Assembly: GCA_030407005.1 (NCBI GenBank)
Contig: JAUDYN010000005.1
Span: forward strand, 2,914,001-2,978,000
Length of the DNA: 64,000 nt
Reading direction: 5' to 3'
From: Desarmillaria ectypa
Lineage: Eukaryota > Basidiomycota > Agaricomycetes > Agaricales > Physalacriaceae
The notes beneath the pieces are model-generated. The model saw only the letters and a list, made by a program, of their open reading frames with translations, did no database searches and was not told the origin of the DNA. Made by a program: the position numbers and the translations under genes. Each line of letters starts with the position of its first letter. Positions within the stretch are counted from its first letter, which is position 1. Shown here piece after piece: positions 1 to 11,500 of the stretch.

Positions 1-1258
1 AATATCTCCAAATTTACGTGAAGGGACAACGGCCCGTCATCACAGAAAGTTTGATTGGTTAGAACGTCTACAAGGACTTCTGCGAGGATCTACCTTCCTA
101 GTTTGGCGGGTCCGAGTACGTTGTCGGGCCCCGCTGACAAACATTTATGCGTCATTCCAATTCCACTGCGGACCTTGAAACGGGTGACTTATCTCCAGCT
201 GTATAGACCTGTAACAGTCTGTTCTGGGAAAGTAGATAGCACAGGCACTCCGGTAGCGCTGCCTGCGAAGAGGTACAGCTTATCAAAACATACGACGGGG
301 CCTGGCTTCGGGATTGAAAGTCCCTAACTGGGGACTTCTGCTTTTCCGACAGCATTGAACAAGACACTTCCGTGTCACTTGGCTCGCAGCACAAATGCAC
401 GATGGGAATCTTGATGCTATGTTGCCGAATGTACCGGTATCCTTGGACATTGCCTGGATATTTCATCGGTGGCTGAATCATTTGAGGGCTGAAACCGACA
501 TGCTTATTACCTATCGATGCGGAGATGTTCCAAACAAAAGTTTTCACTCAGTTGGGCTTGGAATTTGCATAAGAATTCATACTTTGCGTTTCATTTCGCA
601 GGCTGTGAGTCGGTAGTGTCGCCCCATAAGCATATTAGGTGTCGTAAAAGATCTAGAGCGTATTTGGTTATATTTGATAAGATAAGATGGGTTAATCTAA
701 TCGATCATCAATTTCTCCTCCGTTCAACCATGCTTCTTCGCTAGTTCAGTGCAGACTGTCGGTGTTATTTTAAATTCTCGTTCTTCTTTGGCGCTACTCT
801 TGATGCGCCCGTGCGTCATGTTTGCTCTACACAGGATCACTTCTTGAATGCTCATTCCGATTCTTCACAGATTTACTGAGATAGCGGTACCGTCTCCCGA
901 ATTACTTCAGCGGACTGAAATACAATGGTAATTCAGTGATTGAAAATTGCCCGAATCTTCACCAGAAATAGGCTTGAAACTAAGTGACAATCAGATGACG
1001 GCCTGCGACAGCGCCAAGGTCGCATCAGTGCCTTCCTGTATCAGGGTGGCTCATACAACTTGCAGCCCTAAGGCTATGCTCCGACTCTCAGCTCCGTTTG
1101 CACGATTGGTTCCTTGATCCTCCTAGTCTTGATATGTATGAGGAGCGATGGCAGCTTAGCGGGATAGAGGATTATATATATTTGACGACTGGTTTTCTCT
1201 TGACGGACAGACGCAACCTCTCTTCCGTTAAATCTCTTCGTTCAGTGTGGACTCGCTC
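1..1258. other. No recognisable gene
   Basis: Short open frames occur on both strands but none shows a family motif or a credible splice pattern. The last ~90 bases hold the probable promoter of the GMC gene that starts at 1259. Confidence 0.5.
1173..1180 (+). promoter_or_regulatory. TATA-like element upstream of GMC gene
   Basis: TATATATA lies about 80 bases before the GMC start codon at 1259, followed by a pyrimidine-rich leader. The placement suits a fungal core promoter. This is inferred from sequence and distance only. Confidence 0.35.
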
Positions 1259-3714
1259 ATGCCAGCTCTCACTTATATGTTATTGGCCGCCATTGGCGTG
1301 TCGTCCGTTCACTCTCTACCATCCAAACAGAGCTGTGATGCTCCTGTGACGGCGTCCTCCTTCTCATCCACATCTTTGGATGTTGTCATCGTGGGTGGTG
1401 GAACTGCCGGTCTTGTCCTTGCTTCTCGTCTTTCAGAGAGCAAGAAACTACAAGTCGGTGTGATAGAAGCAGGTTACGACCATGTCAATGATCCCCTCAT
1501 CGACGTCCCCAATGGTGCGAACCTCCTTGGCTACCAGGGCGCTCTATTCGGCAACTCGACTTATGATTGGAAGTATACAAGCGTTCCGCAGCGAGGCCTA
1601 GACGGTAGGGTTCTGTCGTATCCCAGGTGTGTACTATGTCGATACCACTGTTTTTTCTACTAATGAGTTGATATCTAGTGGCAAAGTTCTCGGTGGTTCA
1701 TCGGCTATCAACGGTATCACGATTCAGCGCGGATCTCGCGAAGACTACGACGCGTGGGGAAACGCGTTTGGAAACGGACAAGAGTGGACTTATGATGCCC
1801 TACTTCCCTACTTCAAACGTTTTGAACACTGGCACGCGCCTACTCTATCAGTTACGGGTGACCTCAACTCAGACGAGCTGAGCGCAGTTCATGGTACCAA
1901 TGGCCCCATCTCACTAGGCTACAACAACTGGCTACCCGGCGTCGACACCCCGCTAGCTCAAGCAGGAATCGCCCTTGGTCTTGGGCCAACTCAGAACCCT
2001 GACGGAGGTGACGACTCATTCTTTCCCAATTTCGGCGCGGCACATGGCTTCGATCCCGTTACGGGAAACCGCAGCTATGCAGCCAGTGGGTATTATGGAC
2101 AGACGGAACGGTGTCGTTCTAATTTGCATCTGTTGACCGGTGCCGTTGTGACCCGTATTATCTGGGACAAAAAGAAGGCTACGAAGGCAGTGGGTGTAGA
2201 ATATGCTGTTGGGAACGATAAGTTTACGGTGAAGGCTTCCAAGGAAGTCATACTTTCAGCTGGTAAGCAGTTTCTTCCGTACCTAGATGTACGCTGCTGA
2301 CATACTTCGCTTGCAGGCGCCCTTAGATCACCGCAGATCCTTGAGCTGAGCGGAGTCGGTAGCAAGACACTATTGGAGAGCCTCAACATCTCAGTCGTCG
2401 TCGATATTCCTCAGGTGGGAGAAAACCTTGTGGAGCAAATGATCGCAGCAACGGACTTTTTGGTTCGTGATGGGGTGCTCACGCTTGGTAGGTTGTATCA
2501 ATGTATTTTCTTGCATTTTTACTTAAAGCCGTTCTACAGATGCCCTCGGTAACAATTCTACCCTCGTAGCCGAACAACAGAACCTTTAGTATGTTTTTGC
2601 GCCCTTCTTTCAAGGGTTCATTTTATCTAATCGACTTGGTTTAGCCGAACGAAAAAGACTGGGGCATTCACCTACCTTCTACATGTAAATGCTCCTACTC
2701 CCATTCGTTCAGTTGTTCCGGAGGAGTCCTTCACGGCCATACGCGCAGTGCTTGACAATTTCCTTGCCTCTGAGACTCTCACTCCGCTCCAGATCGTGCA
2801 ATATAATGTCACGAAGCAATTCATCGACGGCGGTAAGGTTGCTACTACCTCCTTGTTGGTGGTCCCGAGTGGCGGCGTGGTCAGCACTCCGGCAGCGGGC
2901 CAAGGTTACATATCAGTCGTTGCGACTCCGGGGGTAAGAGTCCTTATCCATGTCTAATCTGCATTAACATAATCTCATTTTGGACAACAGCACCCTTTCT
3001 CGCGCGGAACTGTGCACATCAATACCACAGACCCACTTGCATACCCCCTTATGGACTCTGCATTCCTCACACATCCCTGGGGTGAGACAATTGCTCTGAT
3101 CTACAGGCGCGCGATGGATTACTGACGCATATTTCAGATGTCCAGGCTATTATCCAGGCTATGAAATTTGGTATGTCGATGAAAAATGTTTGCCTTGTCC
3201 CTTCATTGATTATTGTCGAATGAAGTTCGCCGATGGGTCTTGACCACGGATGTTATAGATTCACCTGGTACACCTCCACCAGAAGCAGATTCCTGGAGTG
3301 ACGATCAGTGGACTACATACGTGAAAAGCGTTCTCGGGGTTCGTAAACCGTTGTCAAACCCATCCTGCTTATCTGATCTGGTGTTCATATGCTTTAGACG
3401 GCCCATCACCCAGTTGGAACCACAGCTATGGCATCACGAGAGCTTGGAGGTATGTGCAGTTTTGATCGACCGTGATATCCATTCACTGTTCACTATGTAG
3501 GTGTTGTCGATCCCCGATTCAAAGTGTACGGTCTCCAAAATGTCCGCGTCGTTGATGCTAGCGTGTTTCCCATGCAAGTTGGCGTAGCACCGATGTCTAC
3601 TGTGTACATGCTAGCTGAGAAGGTACGCTGCATGGCTTCTGGTCATTCCATCACAACACCTGATTTCATTTCCAGGCGGCTGATACTATCAAGAACGATT
3701 TGAAAGCCAACTAA
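1259..3714 (+). CDS. GMC family FAD oxidoreductase, secreted
   Basis: The model has 11 exons (1259-1626, 1679-2262, 2317-2487, 2540-2588, 2645-2933, 2991-3081, 3138-3170, 3226-3338, 3398-3449, 3501-3622, 3676-3714) and codes for 636 residues, the usual GMC length. The start was chosen at the ATG before a hydrophobic signal peptide (MPALTYMLLAAIGV). Family marks in order are the FAD-binding VVIVGGGTAGL, the N-terminal signature KVLGGSSAIN, the second signature GALRSPQILELSGVG and the C-terminal HHPVG. GMC enzymes use FAD to oxidise alcohols, aldehydes or sugars. HHPVG supplies the first catalytic His, but the stretch that normally carries the second catalytic His or Asn reads QVGVAPMSTVY, with Ala there. 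The enzyme may therefore be a non-canonical GMC. Its place at the cluster edge suggests oxidation of a terpenoid alcohol, but the substrate is unknown. Confidence 0.9.
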
Positions 3715-5695
3715 ATTAGAATGCAGGACTTTCAACCGTTCTTTTGCTAGGCCACCTGTGGCAGACGTTCTTTACCAAATTACTTACGTTTTACTATCTA
3801 GTCGTGATCTCTTCATCATAATTAATTTTTATCGCCTGTATTAGGTATCTGTCTATAGATTATTCACCGCTTAGTATCGAATATCTATCAGATTTTGAAT
3901 ATTGACTCTCTAAGTGTCTGATCAAAATACCCGCCATCATACCAGTACCATAAGCTTCAAATGAAGGTACTCACCTGTCCCTTCTGCATGTAAAAACATA
4001 ACCAAAAGAATCAACATCCGGGGTTGAAACTGCCAGCTGACTGCCGCTACACAGAGTTCTGCATTTAATGCTGCTGTCATTTCTACATTTTGTCCTTCTT
4101 TCTGCGCGTTATTTGATCGCCGTGAGATCTTGAGTGAATAGCAGAGGCAGGAAGTAGCGGTGCTCGTCGATATCGCGGCCGCGCTGTCCTATTTCTAAGG
4201 TTCGCAGCTGTACATCCCGGCAATTTCCGCTCGTCTTGGGCCGATTTCTCGCCAGGGCATCCGAGTCAATGGCGACCTCGCGACTTACAAGCCTACCGTT
4301 ACCATTGAATCTCGGGAGAATACCCATGCATGCCGGGAAACGCTCCTCATGAATTTCAATCATTTTGCGCAGTCCTCCTTTTTGGACTCCTTTCTACCTG
4401 TAAACCAGGAAACAGACTTTGCGCGTCGGTAGAGTGAAGCAGCGGAACATCCGTTTTTTTTGCCAATAGGGCATGTGTGTTGTATGTGTGACTATCCTTA
4501 CTCACTTATCTGGGGAGATCCGATAGGGACCCGTCTGTCGAACAAGGTCGAATGTATCTAGGATCACTTCTGTGACCGTCACAGTGCTCATGGTAATAGC
4601 CTAAGTGCCACCGGAGGTACTAATCTCAGTGATATCCCGTCTCTAATTTTTCTAAGAAATTCTACATATAGTTCTTCATTTCTCTCGGTGTCCAAGGGTG
4701 TAAGTTGTGCTTGCGATCTTATGGGGTTAGCAGGAAGCATGTATTAGCGCAGCATCATTCTTTTTGCGTCTACCATGCTCCAAGGTATCGTACCGTGTGA
4801 TGGCGCTACCGAGTTTTGTTGCGTACAATTGAGTATCCTGCAGAGCTTTAAGTCATTTTTGGTCACCCACTCGTCGGATCCTAACATTACTACAAGATTT
4901 TTATGTTCTGTCTTATTAATGGGTTAGCGGGAGCAAGGTGGCGGTAGTCGGTGGTTACTGCAGTTTATTGACTCAGGCGCGACGAAGAAAGATAGTACTT
5001 ACCGATAGACATATTCCATCTCGGCGAACCAGACCCCTCATGAGGGGTGAATATCTTTGAATGTCAAAGGATCGTTAGTCAGAAGCTTATGCGTGGACGG
5101 TGACTGGCTTTTCAAGAGTAATTTCAGGAACGAATACTCTCAAAGGATTGTACAGCATATCTGATTTTGCCTAAAGCGTCTTTGCTCCTGAAGGAGTAGA
5201 TGAAGGCAACAATTTGAACATCGTGGACGACTGGTCTATTCAGAATGGGACGTCACTTCCGATAGTCAATTTCAGGATGTCAGCAACTAACACATACTAC
5301 ATTTCAGATATACTTAGCACTTGAATGTTTGTCTTCGTCGAGGATACAGCTGTCAGTGGGAGGCAGGGTGGCGCTTTGTACACGGCACTTGCGATTGTCA
5401 TAGCTTGTTGAGTGGCCAAAGATCATCATTTACTACACAGAGTTGAACGTCAAACTCTGTAAGGAGAAAATCCTGGTTTGCGTAATATACGCAGTACTGA
5501 CAAGTTATTCATAGAAGGAGGTCCCTGTCAATTTTTATTCAGCCTGAGGTAGCAGACCCCGCGTTCCGACCGACTCTAATCCTCCAAGTACATGATTACG
5601 ACCAAAGGTCATGCAGACTTTGAATATTACTCGTATATCTAGTAGCATACCACTACGTGATACAACTCCGTGTTTCTCCCTTCCCCAGTCCGACT
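3715..5695. other. Intergenic, no recognisable gene
   Basis: Roughly 2 kb between the GMC 3' end and the P450 3' end. A short minus-strand open frame at 4109-4363 has no motif I recognise. No repeat or RNA gene was seen. Confidence 0.5.
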
Positions 5696-7973
5696 TCAAT
5701 CATCCTGCATAATGAGATCAAGAGCAGCTTTTGATCGAGGTTTGATGATACACGGAAACGGCGCCGGGTGACTATTCATAGAAACAACGGTCAGCTAAAT
5801 TTGGAATGTTTATATGATAACGCTCACCTTATCGTTCCTGGGCTGAGCTTTACCGGAGGTGTGATTTCATTCCCGCGTTCATCGACGGCTTTCGAAATAT
5901 CGAAGGCAGCCAGAATGGACGCCATGGCTATCCACATAGTATCAAGCGCCATGACCCTCCCTGCACACGCTCTGTTGATGGAATCAGGTTACTCTGGAAC
6001 TAGACAATGGCACTCCCGCCTACCGTCTTCCAAACCCAAATACCCCATTATCGATAGGGTTGGGCAACGTTGGGTTCTCAATGAATCTGTCTGGTCTGAA
6101 CGTTTCGGGGTCTGCAAAGATGTCGGCGTTGTGAAGGATAGCCCTAGCAGAGGTTTTAGGCAGCATTTACATGTTGACAGTAGACTCACCACGCGTTTCC
6201 GTACACGAAGGAACCCGCTGGGATATAGTATCCTTTGTAAGTGTCTGCATTAACAGCTCGGTGAGGCACGGCTAAAATGAGTATGATTATCTATCGTGTC
6301 AAGATACCGGGTTCGTACTTGCCCATCGGTAATACAGGAATCCAGCGAAGGACCTCCTTTAATATTGCAGTGACGTATGGAAGTTGAGTTTTATCGCCAA
6401 AATCGGGTAAACGTTCACCACCCAGTAACGCGTCGAGTTCGGCTTGTGCTGCCTTCTGAACATCGGGGTAAAGTGTCATGGCGAGGATAAAAGTCGTTAG
6501 AGTTGAGACGCTCTGTCATTATTTGTTAGTGTTGTAAGTCGTATCGAAAACCAGAGGAATTTCACCGTATCAGCACCTAGTTACAAGTTCTTAAGAATAC
6601 AGATGCAAATGAAATTGAGATAAACTGACCGGCAGCATATGCGACAGCAGCGGTATCTTTAATGAGTTCCTCGCTCAACGCTTGACCGTAAGCGGTCTTG
6701 TTCTGCTCGAGACAAGCAGAGACGAAGCAAGGTTCGGCATTTCCTTCATCCTTTACAATGCGACAGATTTAGATCGCATTGTGATCCGGTCAAAGGCTGC
6801 AACATACAAATTTCCCCTTCGCCATGTCATACGGAGCGTTGATCATGGCTTCTGAGAGTTTGCGCCTATAACGTCCGGTTTCATAAAGGGAAAAAGCTAA
6901 GAATAACAGGAAACGCTTACCACTCCCTAGCCTTTCTCTTGAATTGAGCGCCCGGGAACCATTCAGGAATGTACTTCACTACAGGATAGATATTGACAGG
7001 CTGAATGATTGAGTTTGATAAACATACTCGATGGGAATAGGTCGACAAGGAAGGCTCCTGGGACCGCGGCTACAAACTTATGATGAGAACCATCACCATT
7101 AAGAGAGTTTGATGAAATGAATTACCTTCGGAAGTACTTTGAGACGCTGCCTCAACCAGACGGATATAAGGGTCATTCTCATCGACTACTGTGTGACCAT
7201 ACGTGCGCTTGAGGATGATATGTCCCGTGTAGCTAGAAAAAGAAGTCAATAAAGAAGAGTCTCTTCCAGAAACTACATTGACGTACTGTCGAAGGTTCTC
7301 AAGATATTTCGAGGGAGAATGGACCATTAAAGACAAAAGCTCGCGACGGATGCGGAGCTGGATGTACCGGTCTTCCGATGTGCCAGAAGTGCCAATATTG
7401 AAGTGGTTATTGAATACGCGTCTGTGTTCCTTCCAGCGCGGCCCGTACCGCATGAGAGCAAAAGTCCAGTCCCATCCTGTTTGGTATACATCTCAAAAAA
7501 TTGTTTTTGTATCACATTACGGTCAGACGTACCCATCCTAATAGACGTCAATAATGGATTAGGGGTTTTTACGAGCAAGTCGGAAATTACGCACAAGTCA
7601 ACAATCATTGGCATGTCGGGCCGATCTGAGTAGTTAGAGGCTCGCTTGTCAAAGAGATCAGAGACTGCGGTGGGCGAGTTCAGGATTATCATAGTCTTCC
7701 CAAGAACTTTGAGAGAAATGACATCTTCATCTGAAGATGCAAGGGTGTTATTACACTACTATTAACTTGCACGACAAACTCACCAAAGTTGCGAGACCAA
7801 TGACTGGCTCTGATATGCACATCGTTATTAGCCAAGTCAAGCAGGTTGCCTATAATGGGATAACCAGGAGGCGCAGGGGGGAGAGGAAGGGGAGAGCGTC
7901 GACTAAAAGTCCTCTTGAGCCACAAGAAGAGCAGGATAGCCCAAATGACAACGGCAAGAAACGCAGAATCCAT
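5696..7973 (-). CDS. Cytochrome P450 monooxygenase (first cluster P450)
   Basis: The model has 15 exons and codes for 509 residues. Exons from the 5' end: 7973-7784, 7730-7595, 7537-7533, 7476-7287, 7232-7126, 7069-7028, 6978-6921, 6865-6808, 6750-6630, 6576-6566, 6512-6323, 6271-6190, 6143-6024, 5971-5828, 5771-5696. An N-terminal membrane anchor precedes the proline-rich hinge PPAPPGYPIIGN. The I-helix reads AAGADT, the K-helix EVLR, and the heme loop FGFGRRACAG with its Cys ligand. It resembles the large basidiomycete group related to O-methylsterigmatocystin oxidoreductase. It contains a 5-nt and an 11-nt microexon and one GC-AG intron (6272-6322), all needed to keep the reading frame. 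It is probably an ER-bound hydroxylase acting on the terpene scaffold. The substrate is not predictable from sequence. Confidence 0.9.
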
Positions 7974-9748
7974 GACGAGGAGGAGGTGAGGAGGCGACAG
8001 TGCCCCCTAGAGATGTACTGTTTCCCAATGCTCAGTTTGCCTACATAGGAAAGTACAGAGAGGCATACCCATTAGGTCGAAACCACAGTAATCAGTTACC
8101 ATTGTTCCGAAAAGGTTGCGCATCGCTGATAGAATCAAGATCGACTCCAGTCGGGCGCAGATTCGAAACAGTGAACTGAACCACACAGACTTTTTTGAAT
8201 GTCCTCTTTTCGGACGTGAAATTTCATGGATCGAGACCCTATGGAGATGAGATGTTTCGACAAGGACGGAGGTAAACAGCAAAAGGCGCTATCCGGGCCG
8301 GTACTGCCATCTATTCCTCCACCATCATTTCCGCACGCATCGCGGTCCGCCTTTGGTCCACTTCAGGCTTAGTTGGAATACACTGACATTTTTTCCTGTC
8401 CAGTTGATTTCACAAATTTTCTCGTGAGTTGGCGCTGAGCGCCTCTTTTGACGCTTACCACACGCTTCTTGAATGCTTGTGCGATTGCTTCTTGAATGAC
8501 ATCCGTACTTGATTATTTTCAGATTTTTGTTGGGTTTGGTGGAAGAGTGATCGATCCGAGATTCCCACTTGGACTAATACGCGTGGTCGGCCGCTCGGTT
8601 CCGGTGGCTCTGTTTCTTCCAACTGGAGCTACGGAAGGCTAAATTCCCCAATCAGTGTGAATGTGCTTGGGCGGTTGAGGGTCCGCTATGACTCGCAGTA
8701 TGTTTCTAGCGCCGATGTCGGGAGGTCGGTAGGTTTTCGGAGCGAGTTGTAATATTTCCAAGGTCACTAGTCGCTACAAGGAATCCCTTATCCGCTGAGT
8801 CGGCGGAAAGTCCTTCAATAATCCGTGGAAGATGGATCATGCCGGTTATTGTTTTATCTGCCGGGAGCTCCTCCGTTTGACCTTGAGAGTCTACCCTGAA
8901 CTCTCACAAGATGCCAACGAACCCGCCATGGAGACATGTGCATGGCCTATATACCGCTTATCGGCTCATTTTATCTTTGGTTTGAACGATTTCTTACAGA
9001 CGCCATTTTTATGAACAAGTTGGCGCTAAAGTTGACCGCTTTCATCGAACGGAAGTGAACGTTGGGGGGGGGGGGTCTGTTAATCCTTTTGATTCGGCGC
9101 CATTCTCGCATAATACGTCGAGCCTTTTTTATACTTTGAAATTCCATTTCCCGACGTCGCGACTCGTCTAATGTCGAGAATAGGAGAAGCGGTGGATGAT
9201 TGCGGGCTGCCGTGATGATGCCGACTTACCGTTGATGCAGGATCATTGTGAACTATTGTAAACCAGCGGATCACATATCATCGACCCAGGGTGAAGGACC
9301 GACCTTTTCTTACACTTTTTACAACTAAAATATTCAATGAACGCCAATGAACGAACTACCTCAGTTCAAATTCATATGTCATAGCATCTAGGTGAGGTGG
9401 CCTTTCCGTGTGCTGGTGCTTTTTCAACTCCGCGCAGGAATGTTCGCGCAGAGTGGCGCTTGAAGTATCGACGTATGGAGTTAGATACCGGAGTTTACGC
9501 CAAGGTCGCCCCGGATTATGTTGCACCAAGGCACGGTAGCCACGATACACAGACAAGATCCCAACCGGAAGGAGGGCCAATCCTGCGAACCAGTACCATC
9601 TATGGACGTTGCAACGGGTTTCATCCATGCTATCGCTAGCAGCTCATCTCCGGTTGCCTTTAAATATGGCCATTAAGCGATCCACTGACCCAAGATCGTT
9701 CCAGACTGTCCTTCCAGAAATCCCCAGACCTTTCTTCCACTATTATCA
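7974..9748. other. Divergent intergenic region between P450 and terpene synthase
   Basis: About 1.8 kb separates the two divergent start codons and should hold both promoters. A run of 12 G lies at 9064-9075, and TTTAAATA lies about 90 bases before the synthase start. A minus-strand open frame at 9356-9628 would encode 90 residues with one hydrophobic segment, but nothing supports it as a gene. Confidence 0.45.
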
Positions 9749-11219
9749 ATGTCTCAACGCATCTTCCTTCCTGATACTCTTGCCAACTGGCAATGGCCTC
9801 GCCATCTCAACCCCCACTACGCTGAAGTCAAGAAGGAATCAGCGGCCTGGGCGCAAAGCTTCCGAGTAAGTTGGATATAGAATACGTTCATGTCGAATAT
9901 TCTGACCAAGAGCTTTAGGCTTTCAAAACGAAGGCTCAAGAAGCGTTCGACCGCTGCGACTTCAGTAGGTCAAGACTGCAGTGCTTATTGGACTCAGACT
10001 GACCGGACGCCATCACTCAGATCTCTTGGCCTCATTTGCGTACCCACTGGCGGACAAAGGTGAGCGATGCAGGACAGAAGAACTGACCGTCCAGGGGCCT
10101 AATCTTTCCTCGTCTCTAGCACGTCTCCGTAGTGGGTGTGATCTCATGAACCTGTAGGTTTAAAGTTATTGCTCGGGGATATTTTGTTGATGCGATATCA
10201 GTTTCTTCGTCATCGATGAGTACTCGGACGTCTCGACGGAGGCAGAAGGTAAGCCTAGCATTGACTTCTCCTGAAGGTAACCGTTTTGACTGGTGTATTA
10301 AGTGCGCACACAGAAGGACATAGTCATGGATGCTATCCGGAACACAGAGAAGCCTCGGCCCGCAGGAGAGTGGATTGGAGGAGAAGTTGCTCGACAGTCA
10401 GTACCACACGGTTAGAAACCCATGAACCAGGGACTGATCATACTCCATAGATTCTGGGACCTCGCAAAGAGGACAGCTAGCACTCAAGCGCAGAAACGCT
10501 TCATCGACACCTTCGACGAGTACCTGGAGGCTGTCGTGCAACAGGCCGCCGACCGCAACAATTCTCACATCCGAGGCATTGAGTCGTACCTCGAAGTTCG
10601 CCGATGCACTATCGGCGCGAAACCATCGTTCGCGCTTCTCGAGTTTGACATGCAGTTGCCGGACGAAGTCATCAACCACCCAGTAATCAAAGAACTCGAG
10701 AACAGCTGCATTGATATGCTCTGCTTGGGAAATGTGAGCGATTCATCTTTATTCATCAAAGGAAAGGGGAACTGACTTGGTATACTTTTCAAGGATGTCG
10801 TTTCGTATAACCTTGAACAAGCTCGGGATGACGATGGGTGGGTTTTAGCGCTTCGCTGTCCTTAGCATTCTGACGCAGTCTCTAGTCATAACATCGTGAC
10901 CATCGCAATGAACGAGCTCAGGACGGATGTTGCTGGTGCCATGCTTTGGGTCGACGAATACCACAAGCAACTCGAGTCCAGGTTCATGGAAAACTTCAAG
11001 AAAGTGCCGAGATGGGGAGGTCCCATTGACCTGCAGGTTGCTCGATACTGCGATGGACTAGGTAACTGGGTGAGGGCGAATGACCAGTGGAGCTTCGAGA
11101 GCGAGAGATACTTTGGAAAGAAAGGTCCGGAAATCATCCAGAACAGGTGGATAACGCTGCTACCCAAGATGGTGTCGGAGGAACTTGGTCCTCAAATTGT
11201 TGACGGATCCCATCTCTAG
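9749..11219 (+). CDS. Sesquiterpene synthase, delta-6-protoilludene synthase-like
   Basis: The model has 9 exons (9749-9865, 9919-9964, 10021-10059, 10120-10153, 10202-10248, 10303-10396, 10451-10733, 10794-10837, 10886-11219) and codes for 345 residues, the normal size for a class I fungal synthase. The Mg-binding aspartate-rich motif is DEYSD, the NSE motif reads NDVVSYNLE, and the C-terminal pyrophosphate-sensing motif is SFESERYFG. The N-terminus ([18 protein letters not shown]) and the IGAKPSF stretch look like the 1,11-cyclising group that contains basidiomycete delta-6-protoilludene synthases (from memory of the family, no search run). It would cyclise farnesyl diphosphate to a tricyclic hydrocarbon in the cytosol and is the defining gene of the cluster. 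The product could differ from protoilludene, since single changes shift specificity in this clade. Confidence 0.93.
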
Positions 11220-11449
11220 CGAGTGTGTTGGCATTGTATATATTTGGCATTAAATTAGAGTAAATTAGTTTTGAGGAATATTTAAGAGTGTGGACTTGGT
11301 GGGAGTAGACGACAAGTAGATGGACTTGGAATTTGAAACAATTTTGAAGTGGTGTCATATTACACATGTTTGGCAAAGGCCTCCTTACCGTTTGAACCGA
11401 ACCACCAACTCGACGCGACCGGTCGCTGACCATATCATGATGGCAATCA

Positions 11450-11457
11450 TATATAAA
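11450..11457 (+). promoter_or_regulatory. TATA box of the SDR gene
   Basis: TATATAAA sits 50 bases before the ATG at 11501 and 230 bases after the terpene synthase stop. This implies the SDR has its own core promoter in the short gap. Confidence 0.5.
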
Positions 11458-11500
11458 GGTGGCCACTGGCCATTACTTCCTTATACCTCTCCTTGACACA

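Noticed and set aside
7403..7633. Plus-strand open frame inside the first P450
   Set aside because: It is antisense to exons and introns of a well-supported spliced gene and has no motif.
9064..9075. Run of 12 G
   Set aside because: Simple homopolymer with no associated feature. It may be length-variable, but there is nothing to interpret.
9356..9628. Possible 90-residue membrane protein on the minus strand
   Set aside because: One hydrophobic stretch only, no homology recalled and no splice or promoter support. Kept as a remark in the intergenic entry.
10398..10792. Minus-strand open frames across the terpene synthase
   Set aside because: They are mirror frames of the long coding exon 10451-10733 with no independent support.
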